DNA of 64,000 bases from the NCBI GenBank assembly GCA_963763495.1, contig CAVXOY010000009.1, positions 1 to 64,000 of the forward strand, given 5' to 3'. The DNA comes from DAOUEO01 sp963763495 (lineage in GTDB: Bacteria > Chloroflexota > Dehalococcoidia > DSTF01 > JALHUB01). A program made the position numbers and the translations under genes. Of the stretch, positions 30,447-40,498 are shown piece after piece. The first letter of the stretch is position 1; each line of letters opens with the position of its first letter. The notes beneath the pieces were generated by a model that saw only the letters and a program-made list of their open reading frames with translations, was not told the origin of the DNA and did not search any database.

Positions 30447-31805
30447 CTAGGCGGAGAGGGCGGCTTGGAGGGCGGCAATCAGCAGGCGGTCTTGGCGAGG
30501 GTCGACGGTGCGGGGGTCGAGGAGGAGGAGGTCGCGCTCGATGCGGGCGATGACCGGCGGGTCGCTCAGGCGCAGACGGCGGGCGACAGCTACCACGTCG
30601 ACGGGAGCGCCGAGGGCGAGCAGCTTGGTGGGCAGGCTCTCTTCGGGCAGGCTGCCGCCGCCGATCATCGAGCGGCCGTCGACGATGCTCGCGGGCTCGC
30701 CGAGGGCCTTTGCCCAGCGGGCAGCTCGGTGCTCTATCGCGGCGACGGGTAGGGCGATCATCCGCCAGACGGGTATCTTTTGGAGAGTTTCATCCTTTAC
30801 ATAATGCGTGAGCGTCGCAGTCAGGGCGGCGATGGTGCCCTTGTCGAGGCGGAGGGCACGAGCGAGGGGGTGGCGCTTGAGCTTGTCTACGAGGTCGCGG
30901 CGTCCGACGATGATGCCGGCCTGGGGCCCGCCGAGGAGCTTGTCTCCGGAGAAGAAGACGAGGTCGGCGCCGGCGGTCAAGCTCTCCTGGACTGTGGGTT
31001 CTTCGCCGAGGCCGAACTGGGTCGTGTCGAGTAGGGAGCCGCTGCCCAGGTCGTCGAGGAGCAGGATGTTGCGCTCGTGGGCGAGGCCGGCAAGGTTGCT
31101 GAGGGACGGCGACTCGGCGAAGCCGATGATGCGGAAGTTGCTGGTGTGGACGCGCAGGAGGGCGGCGGTGCCGGCGGTGATCGCGTCCTGCGTAATCGGT
31201 GAGGTAGGTGCGGTTGGTGGTGCCCACCTCGACCAGGCGGGCGCCGCTCTTGGCCATGACATCCGGGACGCGGAAGCCGCCGCCGATCTCGACGAGCTGG
31301 CCGCGGGAGATGATGACCTCGCGGTTGGAGGCCAGGGCCGCGAGACCAGCAGGACGGCGCCGGCATTGTTGTTGACCGCCATCGCCGCCTCAGCGCCGGT
31401 AAGGCGGCAAGGAGACTCTCGAGATGGGATGGCGCGATCCCCGGTCGCCGGTCTCCAGTTCGAACTCGAGGTTGCTGTAGCTGCGGGCGGCCGCTTCCAT
31501 GGCGCGATCGCTTCGTCGGAAAGGGGGGAGCGGCCCAGGTTGGTGTGGAGGATGACGCCGGTGGCGTTGATGACAGGCCGGAGGGTGGGTGCTACTATGG
31601 AGCCGATGCCCTCGATGAGGGACGAGACAATCGCGTCGTAGGGAGGGCAGGGCCGGCCGGCGGCGATGGCGCCCCGGGCCTCGGCGAGGCGCTCGCGGGC
31701 CACGTCGGTGATGATGCGGGCGTCGTACTTCTCGCTCAGGCCGCGAACGCGCTCGTCACCGAGAAGGCGGTCGATGCTGGGCAAGCCGCGGTAGGGGCTG
31801 GCCAT
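30447..31805 (-). CDS. selA: L-seryl-tRNA(Sec) selenium transferase, internal compensating frameshifts
   Basis: This PLP enzyme converts seryl-tRNA(Sec) to selenocysteyl-tRNA(Sec). In-frame family blocks are LRPVINATGVILHTNLGRSP (residues 75-95), LTGAEAAMAVNNNAGAVLL (about 127-145) and, from about residue 205, TAALLRVHTSNFRIIGFAES, ILLLDDLGSGSLLDTTQFGL and the PLP-lysine site FFSGDKLLGGPQAGIIVGRR. Residues about 97-126 and 147-200 are unlike any SelA and are rich in Pro, Arg and Ser. The missing text (for example GARLVEVGTTNRTYLTDYAG) is present in other frames. So pairs of indels cancel out and leave a full-length open frame of 452 residues. No selB or selD is in the window. Confidence 0.9.
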   Translation of the reverse strand: MASPYRGLPSIDRLLGDERVRGLSEKYDARIITDVARERLAEARGAIAAGRPCPPYDAIVSSLIEGIGSIVAPTLRPVINATGVILHTNLGRSPLSDEAIAPWKRPPAATATSSSNWRPATGDRAIPSRESPCRLTGAEAAMAVNNNAGAVLLVSRPWPPTARSSSPAASSSRSAAASASRMSWPRAAPAWSRWAPPTAPTSPITQDAITAGTAALLRVHTSNFRIIGFAESPSLSNLAGLAHERNILLLDDLGSGSLLDTTQFGLGEEPTVQESLTAGADLVFFSGDKLLGGPQAGIIVGRRDLVDKLKRHPLARALRLDKGTIAALTATLTHYVKDETLQKIPVWRMIALPVAAIEHRAARWAKALGEPASIVDGRSMIGGGSLPEESLPTKLLALGAPVDVVAVARRLRLSDPPVIARIERDLLLLDPRTVDPRQDRLLIAALQAALSA

Positions 31806-31864
31806 GGACTCAATCCTCTGTTAATGTGTCAGCCATTTTAGCACAGGTGGAGCCGTTGGGCCGC

Positions 31865-31892
31865 TTGATCCATGTTTCACTAATTAGATAAT
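31865..31892 (+). promoter_or_regulatory. Sigma70-type promoter for the serine-pathway genes
   Basis: ttgatc (-35) and gataat (-10) are separated by 16 bases in an AT-rich window. They precede the aminotransferase, whose ATG (31922) has a strong aggagg ribosome site at 31911-31916. Confidence 0.55.
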
Positions 31893-31921
31893 ATGAACTC
31901 ACCAAGCTCCAGGAGGCACCC

Positions 31922-33017
31922 ATGAACCTACGTATCCCCGGGCCGACACCATGCGCGCAAGAAGCCCTGACGGCGATGTCCCGTCAGATGATCAACCACC
32001 GCGGACCGGAGTTCGGTGAGATCTCGACACGGGTGACGTCTCGCGTGCAGGAGGTCTTTCAGACAAAGAACGACCTCTGCATACTCACGACTTCCGGCAC
32101 CGGCGGAATGGAGGCGGCGGTCGTCAACTTCTTGTCGCCGGGAGATGAGGTGCTCTGCGTGATCATCGGCGCCTTTGGTGACCGGTTCAGCCAGATCGCC
32201 AAGGCGTACGGCGCCAAGGACCACGATATTATCTTTCGAGTGGGGCAAGGCAGCCGATCTGGACGAAGTCGATAAGGCGCTGGCCGCCAACCTCAACTAC
32301 AAGGCAATGCTGGTGACTCACAACGAGACATCAACCGGCGTGACGAACCCGCTGGAGGATCTGGCGCGGGTGGCCCGCAGGCGCGGCGTTCTCACGATAG
32401 TCGACGCGGTGAGCAGCATGAGCGCCATCCCCTGCCCGGTGGACAAGTGGGACCTAGATGTGGTGGTCACCGGCTCGCAGAAGGGCTGGATGGTGCCGCC
32501 GGGGCTGGCCATGGTCTCGATCAACGAGCGGGGCTGGAAGGCGTATGAAGAGGCGAAGATGCCGCGCTTCTACTTTGACCTGGGCAAGGCCAAGAGCAGC
32601 GCAGAGAAGGGGCAAACCCCCTGGACGCCGGCCGTGTCCATCTACTACGCCCTGGACGTGGCACTGGAGATGATGCTCAAAGAGGGTCTGGAGAGCATCT
32701 TTGCCCGGCACGCCCGCATCGGAGAGCTTACCCGGCAGCAGGTGAAGGCGTTAGGGCTGGAGATTCTTGCCGATGAGCGCTTCGCGTCGAATACTGTGAC
32801 GGCGGTGAAGGTGCCGGAGGGTGTCGACGGCAAGGCGCTGAACAAGATGATGCGGGAGGAGTACAATACGGTGCTGGCGGGTGGCCAGGCCGCGCTGATG
32901 GGCAAGATTTTCCGCATCGGGCACCTAGGGTTGGTGTCGGAGACGGACATCCTGAACTGCGTAGATGCGTTGAAGCAGGCGTTGCCGCGGGTGGGGTTCA
33001 CGCCCGCCAAGGCGTGA
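31922..33017 (+). CDS. Class V aminotransferase (alanine/serine-glyoxylate type), one frameshift
   Basis: This PLP-dependent transaminase of fold type I starts MNLRIPGPTPCAQEALTAMS, followed by INHRGPEFGEISTRVTSRVQ and LTTSGTGGMEAAVVNFLSPG. A one-base shift near 32250 leads to KAMLVTHNETSTGVTNPLED, TIVDAVSSMSAIPCPVDKWD and the PLP-lysine motif VVTGSQKGWMVPPGLAMV. The end reads VLAGGQAALMGKIFRIGHLG. Length of about 365 residues fits the family. It is followed 40 bases later by serA. In organisms lacking serC, such enzymes are thought to supply the transamination step of serine synthesis, so a phosphoserine or alanine/serine-pyruvate transaminase role is likely. The exact substrate pair is inferred from context. 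Confidence 0.87.
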
Positions 33018-33057
33018 GCGCCCGGTCACTTGCCGATCAGGCTGAGAACAGGGAAGG

Positions 33058-34642
33058 ATGGGAATGAACCGCAAGGTACTGGTCACGGACCCCATAGCAC
33101 AGGACGGCATCAATGCTTTGGCCGCCCACGCGGAGGTGGACGTCAAGCTGGGCATCCCCGCGGAGGAGTTGATAAGCATTATCGGCGAATACGACGCACT
33201 GGTCGTGCGCAGCGAGACGAAGGTCACGGCGGCCGTCATCGAAGCGGCCAGGAATCTGGTGGTGATCGGACGCGCGGGCGCCGGCGTCGACAATATCGAC
33301 CTGGAAGCGGCGACGCAGCGGGGGATCATCGTCGTCAATGCGCCGCTGGGGAACAGCACATCGGCCGCTGAGCACTCGATAGCGCTGATGCTGGCACTGT
33401 CGCGGCACATTCCGCAGGCCAATGCCAGCCTCAGGAGCGGCAAGTGGGATCGCAAGAGCTTCATGGGTGTGGAGGTGCGAGGGAAGACGCTGGGGATCAT
33501 CGGCCTGGGTCAGATCGGGTCGGAGGTGGCGCGACGGGCGCGCGGCCTGGAGATGCACGTGGTCGCCTGCGATCCCTTTGTCTCTCAGGAGCGAGCGCAG
33601 GTTCTTGGGGTGGAGATCGTCGAGCTGGAGGATCTTTGAAGGGATCCGACTACATTGCGATACACACGATTCTGACGCCTCAGACGAGGGGCCTCATCGG
33701 TGAGAAAGAGCTGCGGATGATGAAGCCGAGCGCCCGGATCATTAACGTGGCCCGCGGCGGCATCGTTGACGAGGAGGCGCTGTACAAGGCTGTGGAGGAA
33801 GGGAGAATAGCGGGCGCGGCGGTGGATGTGTTCAGCAAAGAGCCGCCGGGCGACAACATCCTTTTGAAGAGCGATCGCATCATCGTCACACCGCATCTGG
33901 GGGCTTCTACGTCTGAAGCACAGGAACGGGTGGCCCTGGACGTGGCAGAACAGATCATCGCGATTTTCCGAGGGGAAGCGCCGCTGTACTCGGTCAATGC
34001 CCCTCTGGTGCCGGCAGAGACGATGGCGGTGATCGGCCCCTATCTTGAGGTCGCTATCAAGGTGGCTTCCTTGGTGACTCAGCTTAGTGAGGGTCAGTTG
34101 AGCAGCGTGGACGTGGAATACCTCGGAGAGATCGCGGACTACGATGTGACGCCGCTCAAGGCAGCGGTCATCAAGGGGCTGTTGGAGCCGGTGAGCGAAG
34201 AGAATGTGACGATTGTGAATGCGAACCTCGTGGCCGAGCACCGGGGCCTGCGCATCAATGAGAGCAAGGGCTCCTATGAGGGGATCTACACCAATCTGGT
34301 CCGGGTGCAGGCTGCCACGAGCGCAGGGAAGATGATCGTCGCGGGGACGGCGGGACATGACGGCGCTCACATCGTCCAGATCAAGGAGTACTGGGTGGAC
34401 GTCTTCCCCGGCGATGGATATCTCCTGATTTGCGAGAACGTGGACCGGCCGGGCATGATCGGAAGCGTCGGCACAATAATGGGGCAACACAAGATCAACA
34501 TTCTCACTCGATGCGCGTCTCTGCGAATGAGAAGGGCCGGGCGATGATGGTGGTGGGGCTGGACAGCCCGGCGACCGACGAGGTGCTCAAGGAGATGGCG
34601 AAGGTGCCCGACATATTCTCCGTTCGCCAGGCCAAGGTATAG
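33058..34642 (+). CDS. serA: D-3-phosphoglycerate dehydrogenase, two frameshifts
   Basis: This NAD-dependent enzyme makes the first committed step of serine synthesis. It starts MGMNRKVLVTDPIAQDGINA. Motifs are VIGRAGAGVDNIDLEAAT, GKTLGIIGLGQIGSEVARRA (NAD-binding), INVARGGIVDEEALYKAV, and the catalytic His in TPHLGASTSEAQERVALDVA. The first shift is at about 33637, where ctttgaag should read cttttgaag, a missing T in a homopolymer. A second shift near 34515 joins the final ACT domain (DRPGMIGSVGTIMGQHKINI, then FMRVSANEKGRAMMVVGLDS), ending at 34642. About 527 residues, the long form with an intervening ASB domain and a serine-binding ACT domain, so feedback inhibition by serine is expected. 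Confidence 0.93.
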
Positions 34643-34664
34643 GGCTCAATCCGCGCGATGGCAG

Positions 34665-34692
34665 GAGGCGTCCCTTGGGGGCGCCTCTCTTT
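34665..34692 (+). terminator. Rho-independent terminator after serA
   Basis: gaggcg pairs with cgcctc around an inner ccc/ggg stem, and tctttg follows. The hairpin begins about 22 bases after the serA stop codon. Confidence 0.7.
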
Positions 34693-34713
34693 GTTGGAGG
34701 GTATTCTCGCAGC

Positions 34714-34728
34714 CGGGCGGGACGCCCG
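34714..34728. repeat. Palindromic 15-mer shared with 24562-24576
   Basis: cgggcgggacgcccg, followed here by acctacgcgggg. It lies between the serA terminator and the 3' end of the DUF1015 gene. It is the second exact copy in the window and is similar in style to the repeat block at 20.3 kb. Confidence 0.5.
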
Positions 34729-34749
34729 ACCTACGCGGGGTATGCGGCG

Positions 34750-36066
34750 CTAGTCGAGGGGGTACATGACGAGGCCGGTGGGCAGCTTGGGGTAGAAGTA
34801 GGTCGATTTCTGGGGCATCCGCTCGCCGGCGTCAGCCACTTCGAGTACGCGCTCCGTCGGTGTCGGATTGAGGAAGAAGGCGAGGGCGTACTGACCCGAT
34901 TCCACCTGCCGCAGGGCCTCTTCGCCGTCGTGGACGAATTCCACCGGCGGTTCCGCCGCTGCGGTGATGGCCTGCTCGCTGATGCCGAGGATGCGCTGCA
35001 GTATCAGGTCCTGGAGGAGGGCGGCGTCGAGGTGACGCCAGGTGGCCGGCCGGTCGGGAGGCATCAAAGCGGCGGCTTTCTCGGGGTCTTTGACGGTGGC
35101 GATGAGGCGTTGGTTACCCGCGCGGGTAGCGATGCCGATGGCGGGGGCGTGGCGACCCGCTTCGGCGAGGAGGGCTTCCATCGCTGTCCAGTCGCCGTTC
35201 AGCCCGTCGCTGACATCTTCGAGATGGAACGCCTCGCTCAGTCTGATCGCGAAGTCTGCGGGCACATCCGCTGTCCGGAGCAGACGGTGGGTGGGAAGGA
35301 CGACGAGGCCGGGATCCGCCTGGGAGACGAGGGCGATGAGGACGAAGTTCTCCGCCTCTTCGCCACTCCAGTGCGGCGATTGGGCGCGCCTCTCGTCGCG
35401 ATAGGTGAGGGCGGTCTCGTAGCGGTGGTGGCCGTCGATGATGTAGATGCTCTTGTCGCGGAAGAGATCGCTGATGCAGCCTAGGGCCGTGTTGTCGGTT
35501 ATCGCGTGCAGGCGATGGCTCTGCCCGGCCGCATCTGTCGCCTCGAAGAGGAGTGAGCGGTCGGAAGCCTTTTCGAGCGTACGGTCAACTTCGCCGGCGG
35601 GATCGCGGTAGAGGCCGAGAACAGGGCTGATGTTGACGCGGCAGGCGCGGAGCAGGCTGAGGCGGTCTTCCTTGGGGCGGCTCAGGGTGCGCTCGTGGGG
35701 GCGGATTATCCCCTCGTCCCAGTTGTGGAGACGGACGCGGGCGAAGAACGCTCGCCGGGTCAGGTATTGTCCCTGATGGGTGAATCCCTGCTCGTAGACG
35801 TAGAGGGCGGGGGATGTTTCGCGCAGCAGGACGCCGTCGGCAAGCCAGCGGTGGAGGTCGGCGGCGGCGCGAGTGTAGCGATTGTCGGCGGGGGTGTCGG
35901 CGTCGCTCGTCTCGCCGTATTCCAGGCGGATGGCGTTGTAGGGGCTGCGCTGGTAGAGCTCCCGCTGCTCATCGGGCGATATGATGTCGTAGGGAGGAGC
36001 CAGGACATCGGCGATGTTGACGCTTTTCGAGAAGCGAAGGCCGGTAAAGGGGCGGATGTCTGCCAC
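34750..36066 (-). CDS. DUF1015 family protein
   Basis: An intact 438-residue frame. The DUF1015 signature is at the N-terminus: IRPFTGLRFSKSVNIADVLA, APPYDIISPDEQRELYQRSP and YNAIRLEYGE. Further conserved pieces are RRAFFARVRLHNWDEGIIRP, HERTLSRPKEDRLSLLRACR, SPVLGLYRDPAGEVD and IYIIDGHHRYETALTYRDER. The family is widespread and its members are described as HTH-containing or ParB-like in some databases, but the role is unsettled. There is no signal peptide. It faces the HIT-family gene across about 130 bases, so the two are divergently transcribed. Confidence 0.9.
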   Translation of the reverse strand: MADIRPFTGLRFSKSVNIADVLAPPYDIISPDEQRELYQRSPYNAIRLEYGETSDADTPADNRYTRAAADLHRWLADGVLLRETSPALYVYEQGFTHQGQYLTRRAFFARVRLHNWDEGIIRPHERTLSRPKEDRLSLLRACRVNISPVLGLYRDPAGEVDRTLEKASDRSLLFEATDAAGQSHRLHAITDNTALGCISDLFRDKSIYIIDGHHRYETALTYRDERRAQSPHWSGEEAENFVLIALVSQADPGLVVLPTHRLLRTADVPADFAIRLSEAFHLEDVSDGLNGDWTAMEALLAEAGRHAPAIGIATRAGNQRLIATVKDPEKAAALMPPDRPATWRHLDAALLQDLILQRILGISEQAITAAAEPPVEFVHDGEEALRQVESGQYALAFFLNPTPTERVLEVADAGERMPQKSTYFYPKLPTGLVMYPLD

Positions 36067-36194
36067 TTTGGCTCAGTCTCCTTTGGCTGGGAACGGCGGT
36101 TTTGTCGGTTGGGGGCGCAGTCGCGTTGACCGCCGGCGGGCCCATACATAGAATAGGCCAAGCCTCCCTCTTAGCATACCGTTTGGAGTGATCG

Positions 36195-36515
36195 ATGGTC
36201 TACTGTACTTTCTGCGAGATTGTGGCGAAAAGAGAGCCGGCGGAGTTCCTCTACGAGGACGATGAGGTCGTGGTGTTTCGGAACCGGCTGCGCTGGGCGC
36301 CGGTGATGCTGCTGGTCGTGCCGAGGAAGCACATGAGTCAGGAGGAGCTCTGGCAAGACATGGGCCGCGTGGGCGAGGTGGCGGTGAAGATGGGCCAGAC
36401 CCACTGTCCGAACGGCTTTCGCATTCTATCGAACTTCGGTCGTGACGCGATGCAGAGCCAGCATCACGGGCACGTCCATGTCATCGGCGGGACTTGGCTG
36501 GGAGAGTATGCGTGA
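36195..36515 (+). CDS. HIT family protein
   Basis: A 106-residue nucleotide-binding protein of the histidine triad superfamily. It starts MVYCTFCEIVAKREPAEFLY with the CxFC pair, and contains APVMLLVVPRKHMSQEELW and the catalytic triad SQHHGHVHVIGG. HIT enzymes hydrolyse or transfer nucleotide monophosphates (AMP-lysine and similar substrates). The HHGHVHV text departs slightly from the common HxHxHxx spacing, with an extra His before it. It overlaps nothing and ends 10 bases from the convergent rph gene. Confidence 0.88.
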   Translation: MVYCTFCEIVAKREPAEFLYEDDEVVVFRNRLRWAPVMLLVVPRKHMSQEELWQDMGRVGEVAVKMGQTHCPNGFRILSNFGRDAMQSQHHGHVHVIGGTWLGEYA

Positions 36516-36524
36516 GGGCGGCTG

Positions 36525-37250
36525 TCAGTTGGTCTCGCCGAGGGCCAGTCTCTGGGCCTCAAGCAGTTCGCTGATCCCTTGTTGAGCCAAGCCGAGCAGT
36601 TGCTCCATTGTGGCCCGCGTGAAGGGCGAGCTTTCGGCTGAGCCCTGCGACTCTACGAATTCCCCTTTCGCGGTCATGACGACGTTGAAGTCGACTTCGG
36701 CGCGGGAGTCCTCCTCGTAGTTGAGGTCGAGCAAGGGGACGCCGTCGACAATGCCGGCACTGATGGCGGCGACGGCATCGGTGAGGGGCATGCTCGCCAG
36801 TTCGCCGGCGGCGAGCAGCTTCTCGAATGCCTGACGGAGGGCGACGTAGGCGCCGGTGATGGCAGCGCAGCGGGTGCCGCCGTCGGCCTTGATGACGTCG
36901 CAGTCGACGATGAAGGCGCGCTCGCCGAGGATGTCGAGGTTCGTGACGGCGCGAAGGGAGCGGCCGATGAGGCGCTGTATCTCGTGGGTGCGCCCGCCGA
37001 TGCGGCCGAGGACGGCTTCGCGGGGCGAGCGGGTGGTGGTCGAGCGAGGGAGCATGGCGTACTCGGCGGTTATCCAGCCGCTGCCGGTCGATTTCAGGAA
37101 GGGGGGCACGCGCTCGCCGAGGCTGACGGCGCAGAGGACGGCGGTGTCGCCAAGCTCGATGAAGGCGGAGCCTTCGGCGTGGGGCAGGTAGCCGGGGGTT
37201 ATGCGCAGGGGGCGTATCTGGTCGGGGCGGCGGCCGTCTTTGCGTTCCAA
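36525..37250 (-). CDS. rph: Ribonuclease PH
   Basis: This phosphorolytic 3'-5' exoribonuclease trims tRNA 3' ends. The intact 241-residue frame includes RPDQIRPLRITPGYLPHAEG, SALIELGDT-like text (AFIELGDTAVLCAVSLGERV), the RNA-binding and active-site blocks YAMLPRSTTTRSPREAVLGR, RTHEIQRLIGRSLRAVTNLD, DCDVIKADGGTRCAAITGAY and LDLNYEEDSRAEVDFNVVMT. Length and order match the family. No frame problems are seen. Confidence 0.95.
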   Translation of the reverse strand: MERKDGRRPDQIRPLRITPGYLPHAEGSAFIELGDTAVLCAVSLGERVPPFLKSTGSGWITAEYAMLPRSTTTRSPREAVLGRIGGRTHEIQRLIGRSLRAVTNLDILGERAFIVDCDVIKADGGTRCAAITGAYVALRQAFEKLLAAGELASMPLTDAVAAISAGIVDGVPLLDLNYEEDSRAEVDFNVVMTAKGEFVESQGSAESSPFTRATMEQLLGLAQQGISELLEAQRLALGETN

Positions 37251-37331
37251 GGGTGCTCCTTTCGGTTTTTCCGGGGACAGAGGGAGTATAGCATCGCCGG
37301 CGCGTCGTGAGAAGCGGAACCCACCCCTTGT

Positions 37332-39781
37332 TTAGGGCGTAGGGGTCTCAGGGGGATCGCGTTCGGTGGAGATCCACAGGCGCTCGCCGTCGGTGGAGAA
37401 GTCGATTTCGCCCTGCTGGTCGGTGCGGTAGATGAGCGTGTCGTCGAGGCGGGCGAGGGTCGCCGTCGAGGGATGGCGGAAGCGGTTGTCCTCGCCGACG
37501 GAGATGACGGCTACGAGGGGGTGGACGGCTCGCAGTAGCGACTCGCTGGTGGAGTTGGCGGAGCCGTGGTGGGCTACCTTGAGCACCGTTGCTTGCGGAT
37601 CGACGTTGCTTTGGAGAAGGGCGGTTTCGCTTGCAGCCTCCAGGTCGCCCGTAAGCAGGAAGCTGGCGCGACCCCACGCTAGCTTGAGCACGACGGAGTT
37701 GTTGTTTGTGTCGTCGCTATCGGTCAGAGCGGCGTCGGCGGGAGGCCAGAGGAACTGGAGGGTCGCTCCTTCACCGAGGGCTATCCATTCGCCGCTTCTC
37801 GCCTGGTGGCAGGGGATGTCTTTTTCGTCGATGAGACGCTGCCACTCCGCGTAGGCGTCGGTGTCGGCGGCTTGGGAGTTGGTCACGATCTCCTCTCACG
37901 TCGTAACGCTCCAGCACTGTCACCAGTCCGGCCAGGTGGTCGTCGTCGGGATGGGTCAGTATCACCATGTCGATCTTGCGGTCCCAGAAGGAAAGCTCAT
38001 CGCCCAGGGCGTCGCTGACGAGACGGCCGCTGGGCCCGCCGTCGACGAGGAGCTTGTGACCGTCCGGGGTGCGGATGAATATCGCGTCGCCCTGACCGAC
38101 ATCGAAGACCTTCACCTCCAGTCGATCACCGGGCGCGGAGAAGACGGCTATCCAGACAAGGGCGGCGGCGATGGCAAGGCCACCGGCCAGCCAGACGGTC
38201 GGGATGAAGCGCAGGGGGCGACCGGCGAAGGATGCCGTCCTCGCTACCGGTTGCAGCAGCCGTTTCACTGTCTCAAGGCCAAGCGGGCGGCGGCTCATCG
38301 ACCAGGCGAGGAGACCCATCAGGGCATAGAGGACGACGGCATGGCCGGTGTTGAAGCCGCGTAGCTCCAGGGAGGCGAAAGGCAGGTCGGCGAGCAGGCG
38401 CACGGCCTCGATCATGTAGGTCAGCCCCAGCCAGGCGATCCAGCCCAGGACCGCAGCCAGCGCACTCGACGCGAGACCGGCTATGGCGACGAGGGCGGAG
38501 GTGATCATGATGAAAGGGAAGGCCGGGACGACGAGCAGGTTCGCGGGTAGGGCGACGAGCGACAGGCGCTGGAAGTGGAGGGCGATAAGGGGGAGGGTGG
38601 AAGCGACGGCGGCGATGGTGACGATGGCCGTCTCGAAGAGCATGCCCGGGAAGCCGCGAGAGAGGGAGCGGGTGTCGCTCATAAGGGGCGAGGCAGCTTG
38701 GGCTGCCCGCTCGCGCAGGAGAGGCACGAGCAGGACAAGGCCGGCAGCGGCGGCAAAGCTGAGTTGAAAGGAGACATCCTGGATCACGGGCGGGTCGAGC
38801 CCGGTCATGAGGGCGGCGGCGACGGTGAGCGATACGATTGCGCTGTTGGGTCGCCCCAGCAGGGTCGCTATGAGGTAGAGAGCGCCCATTATCGCAGCTC
38901 GCACGAGGCTGGGCGAGGCTCCGGTCAGCACGGTGTAGGCGACGATGGCGGCGAGGGCCAGCAGGGCGGCGTTGCGCCGTCCGACGAGCCAAGCCAGGGT
39001 GCTGATGACCAGAGCCGGCCACGAGGGTGATGTTGTAGCCGGAGAGGGCGATGATGTGGGAGGTGCTGGTGGCGTTGAGGTCGTCGGTGAGGTCTTGGGG
39101 CAGCGCCGAGCGTTCGCCGAGGAGGATGCCCTGGCCCAATGAAGCCTGAGGCTCCGGCAGGGCGTTCGCCAGCACTGATGATAACTCTCGTCGCAGGGAG
39201 TGGATCGCCGCCAGCGCTCTGTTGCCCTGGCCGGACTCCGAGGAAACGGATCTTCGGGTATTCGGCGATGGAGACGATGCCCTGTCGAGCAAGGTACTGG
39301 CGGTAGTCGAAGTCGGGGAGCACCGGCGGTGTCTCTAGCTTGCCCTCGATCTCAAGAAGATCGCCGTAGTGGTAGCGGGGGAAGAGGTCCTGCCGGAGGA
39401 GCACGCCGCCGCTGGTCGGTTGCCATTCGCCGTCCTGCTAGACCTCCTTCACTGTGAGACGCAGGCTGAGGGAGCGTGCCTTCTCCTCGGGATCGTCCGT
39501 CACCAACGCTCGGAAATGGAGCGGTGGGGTCAGCGTGCGTTGAAGACGGCGATGCCGGTAGGATGGGCCGGCGGTTCGGTCGCCTGGAAGCGGAAGATGG
39601 CAGCGGCGAAGAGGCCGGCGCAGAGGAGGGCAAGGAGGGCCAGGGAAACGTTGTGGCGAGAAAGCGCTATCGCGGCGGCAAGAACGGCGGCGCCGCCGGC
39701 GACAACCCAAGCCAAGTCCCAACCGAGGGCACCGGCGACTGTCCCCAGGACCCAAGCTGCGGCCAGATAAGCTAGCGTCAA
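37332..39781 (-). CDS. comEC: ComEC/Rec2 DNA-uptake channel protein, frameshifts and an in-frame amber codon
   Basis: This membrane channel for single-stranded DNA uptake in natural transformation starts at a TTG at 39781 overlapping the comEA stop (TTGA). The N-terminal helices (LAYLAAAWVLGTVAGALGWD) run to LSLRLTVKEV. They meet an in-frame TAG at about 39440 and continue in the same frame with QDGEWQPTSGG and RYHYGDLLEIEGKLETPPVL. Further frames carry LGQGILLGERSALPQDLTDD and SHIIALSGYNITLVAG, then the competence core (VRAAIMGALYLIATLLGRPN, QDVSFQLSFAAAAGLVLLVP). The C-terminal metallo-beta-lactamase domain has KVFDVGQGDAIFIRTP, VILTHPDDDHLAGL and VLKVAHHGSANSTSESLLRA. Length of about 815 residues is normal. 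At least four indels are present besides the amber codon. Confidence 0.88.
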
Positions 39782-40334
39782 GGCCCAACCGTAATCAGGT
39801 CTTTGATCTTCTCGAAGGTCGCGCGAGGGATGATATCCCGTTGCAGCAGGTCGTCGATGCTGGCGAACGGGCCGTTGGCGGTGCGGGAGTCGACGATGCG
39901 CTGCGAGTAGACCTCGCCGATGCCGGGCAAGGAGTCGAGGGTCTGCGCATCGGCGGTGTTGATGTTACTGTGGTGGAGCGGTCGCGTCGGCGCTGTTCGC
40001 GGTCTGACCCTGGCGGGGCACCGTGATTGATCCTCGTCGCTCAGAGCCGCGCTAGGTTCAGAGACGAGGTCGGCGTCGGGGGCAGGGCCGCCGGCGGCGT
40101 CGAGGGCGTCGGTGATGCGGGCGCCGTCGTCGAGCGAGTAGACGCCGGGTGCTGGACGGCGCCGGTGACGTAGACCTCGATGGGCTGCCCGTCGACCGGT
40201 GGTTCGCCGAGGCGGATCTCAAGCGGTTGCCGGCCGTCACGATGCTGGAGGAAAAGAAAGACGAGCCCGATGACCACCACTGCCGTAAGGGTGACGAGGA
40301 TGGTGGCCCTGTGGCGCTCCAGCCAAAGATTCAC
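39778..40334 (-). CDS. comEA: ComEA-like helix-hairpin-helix DNA-binding protein, frameshifted
   Basis: This is a DNA receptor protein for transformation, anchored by one N-terminal helix. From GTG 40334 (ribosome site gaggga) it reads VNLWLERHRATILVTLTAVV with a membrane helix, then the SLBB-like segment PVDGQPIEVYVTGAVQHPG. After at least two shifts the helix-hairpin-helix motif appears as INTADAQTLDSLPGIGEVYS and QRIVDSRTANGPFASIDDLL, ending at 39778. The stop overlaps the comEC start, so the two are translationally coupled. Length of about 185 residues is usual. Confidence 0.85.
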
Positions 40335-40463
40335 GGATTGTCCCTCATCCGAGATGGAGTGAGCCGCGTGCGATGTGATGCATAAGTTACATTCGCTGCC
40401 GCGTAGCGTCAAGAAGGTGTGGCACGGGCACGGATGAAGTGGATATTCGCTCGATTATTGCTA

Positions 40464-40472
40464 TGCTATACT
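40464..40472 (+). promoter_or_regulatory. Possible extended -10 promoter for argF
   Basis: tgctatact combines a TGn extension with the -10-like hexamer tatact. It lies 27 bases upstream of the proposed argF start. No good -35 hexamer is visible at 17 bases. Confidence 0.4.
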
Positions 40473-40498
40473 TGCCAACGTTGAAAAGGAGACGTGTC

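Noticed and set aside
39430..39450. TAG in comEC as a reassigned (sense) codon
   Set aside because: TAG serves as the normal stop of many genes here (der, rarA, gpsA), so the code is standard.
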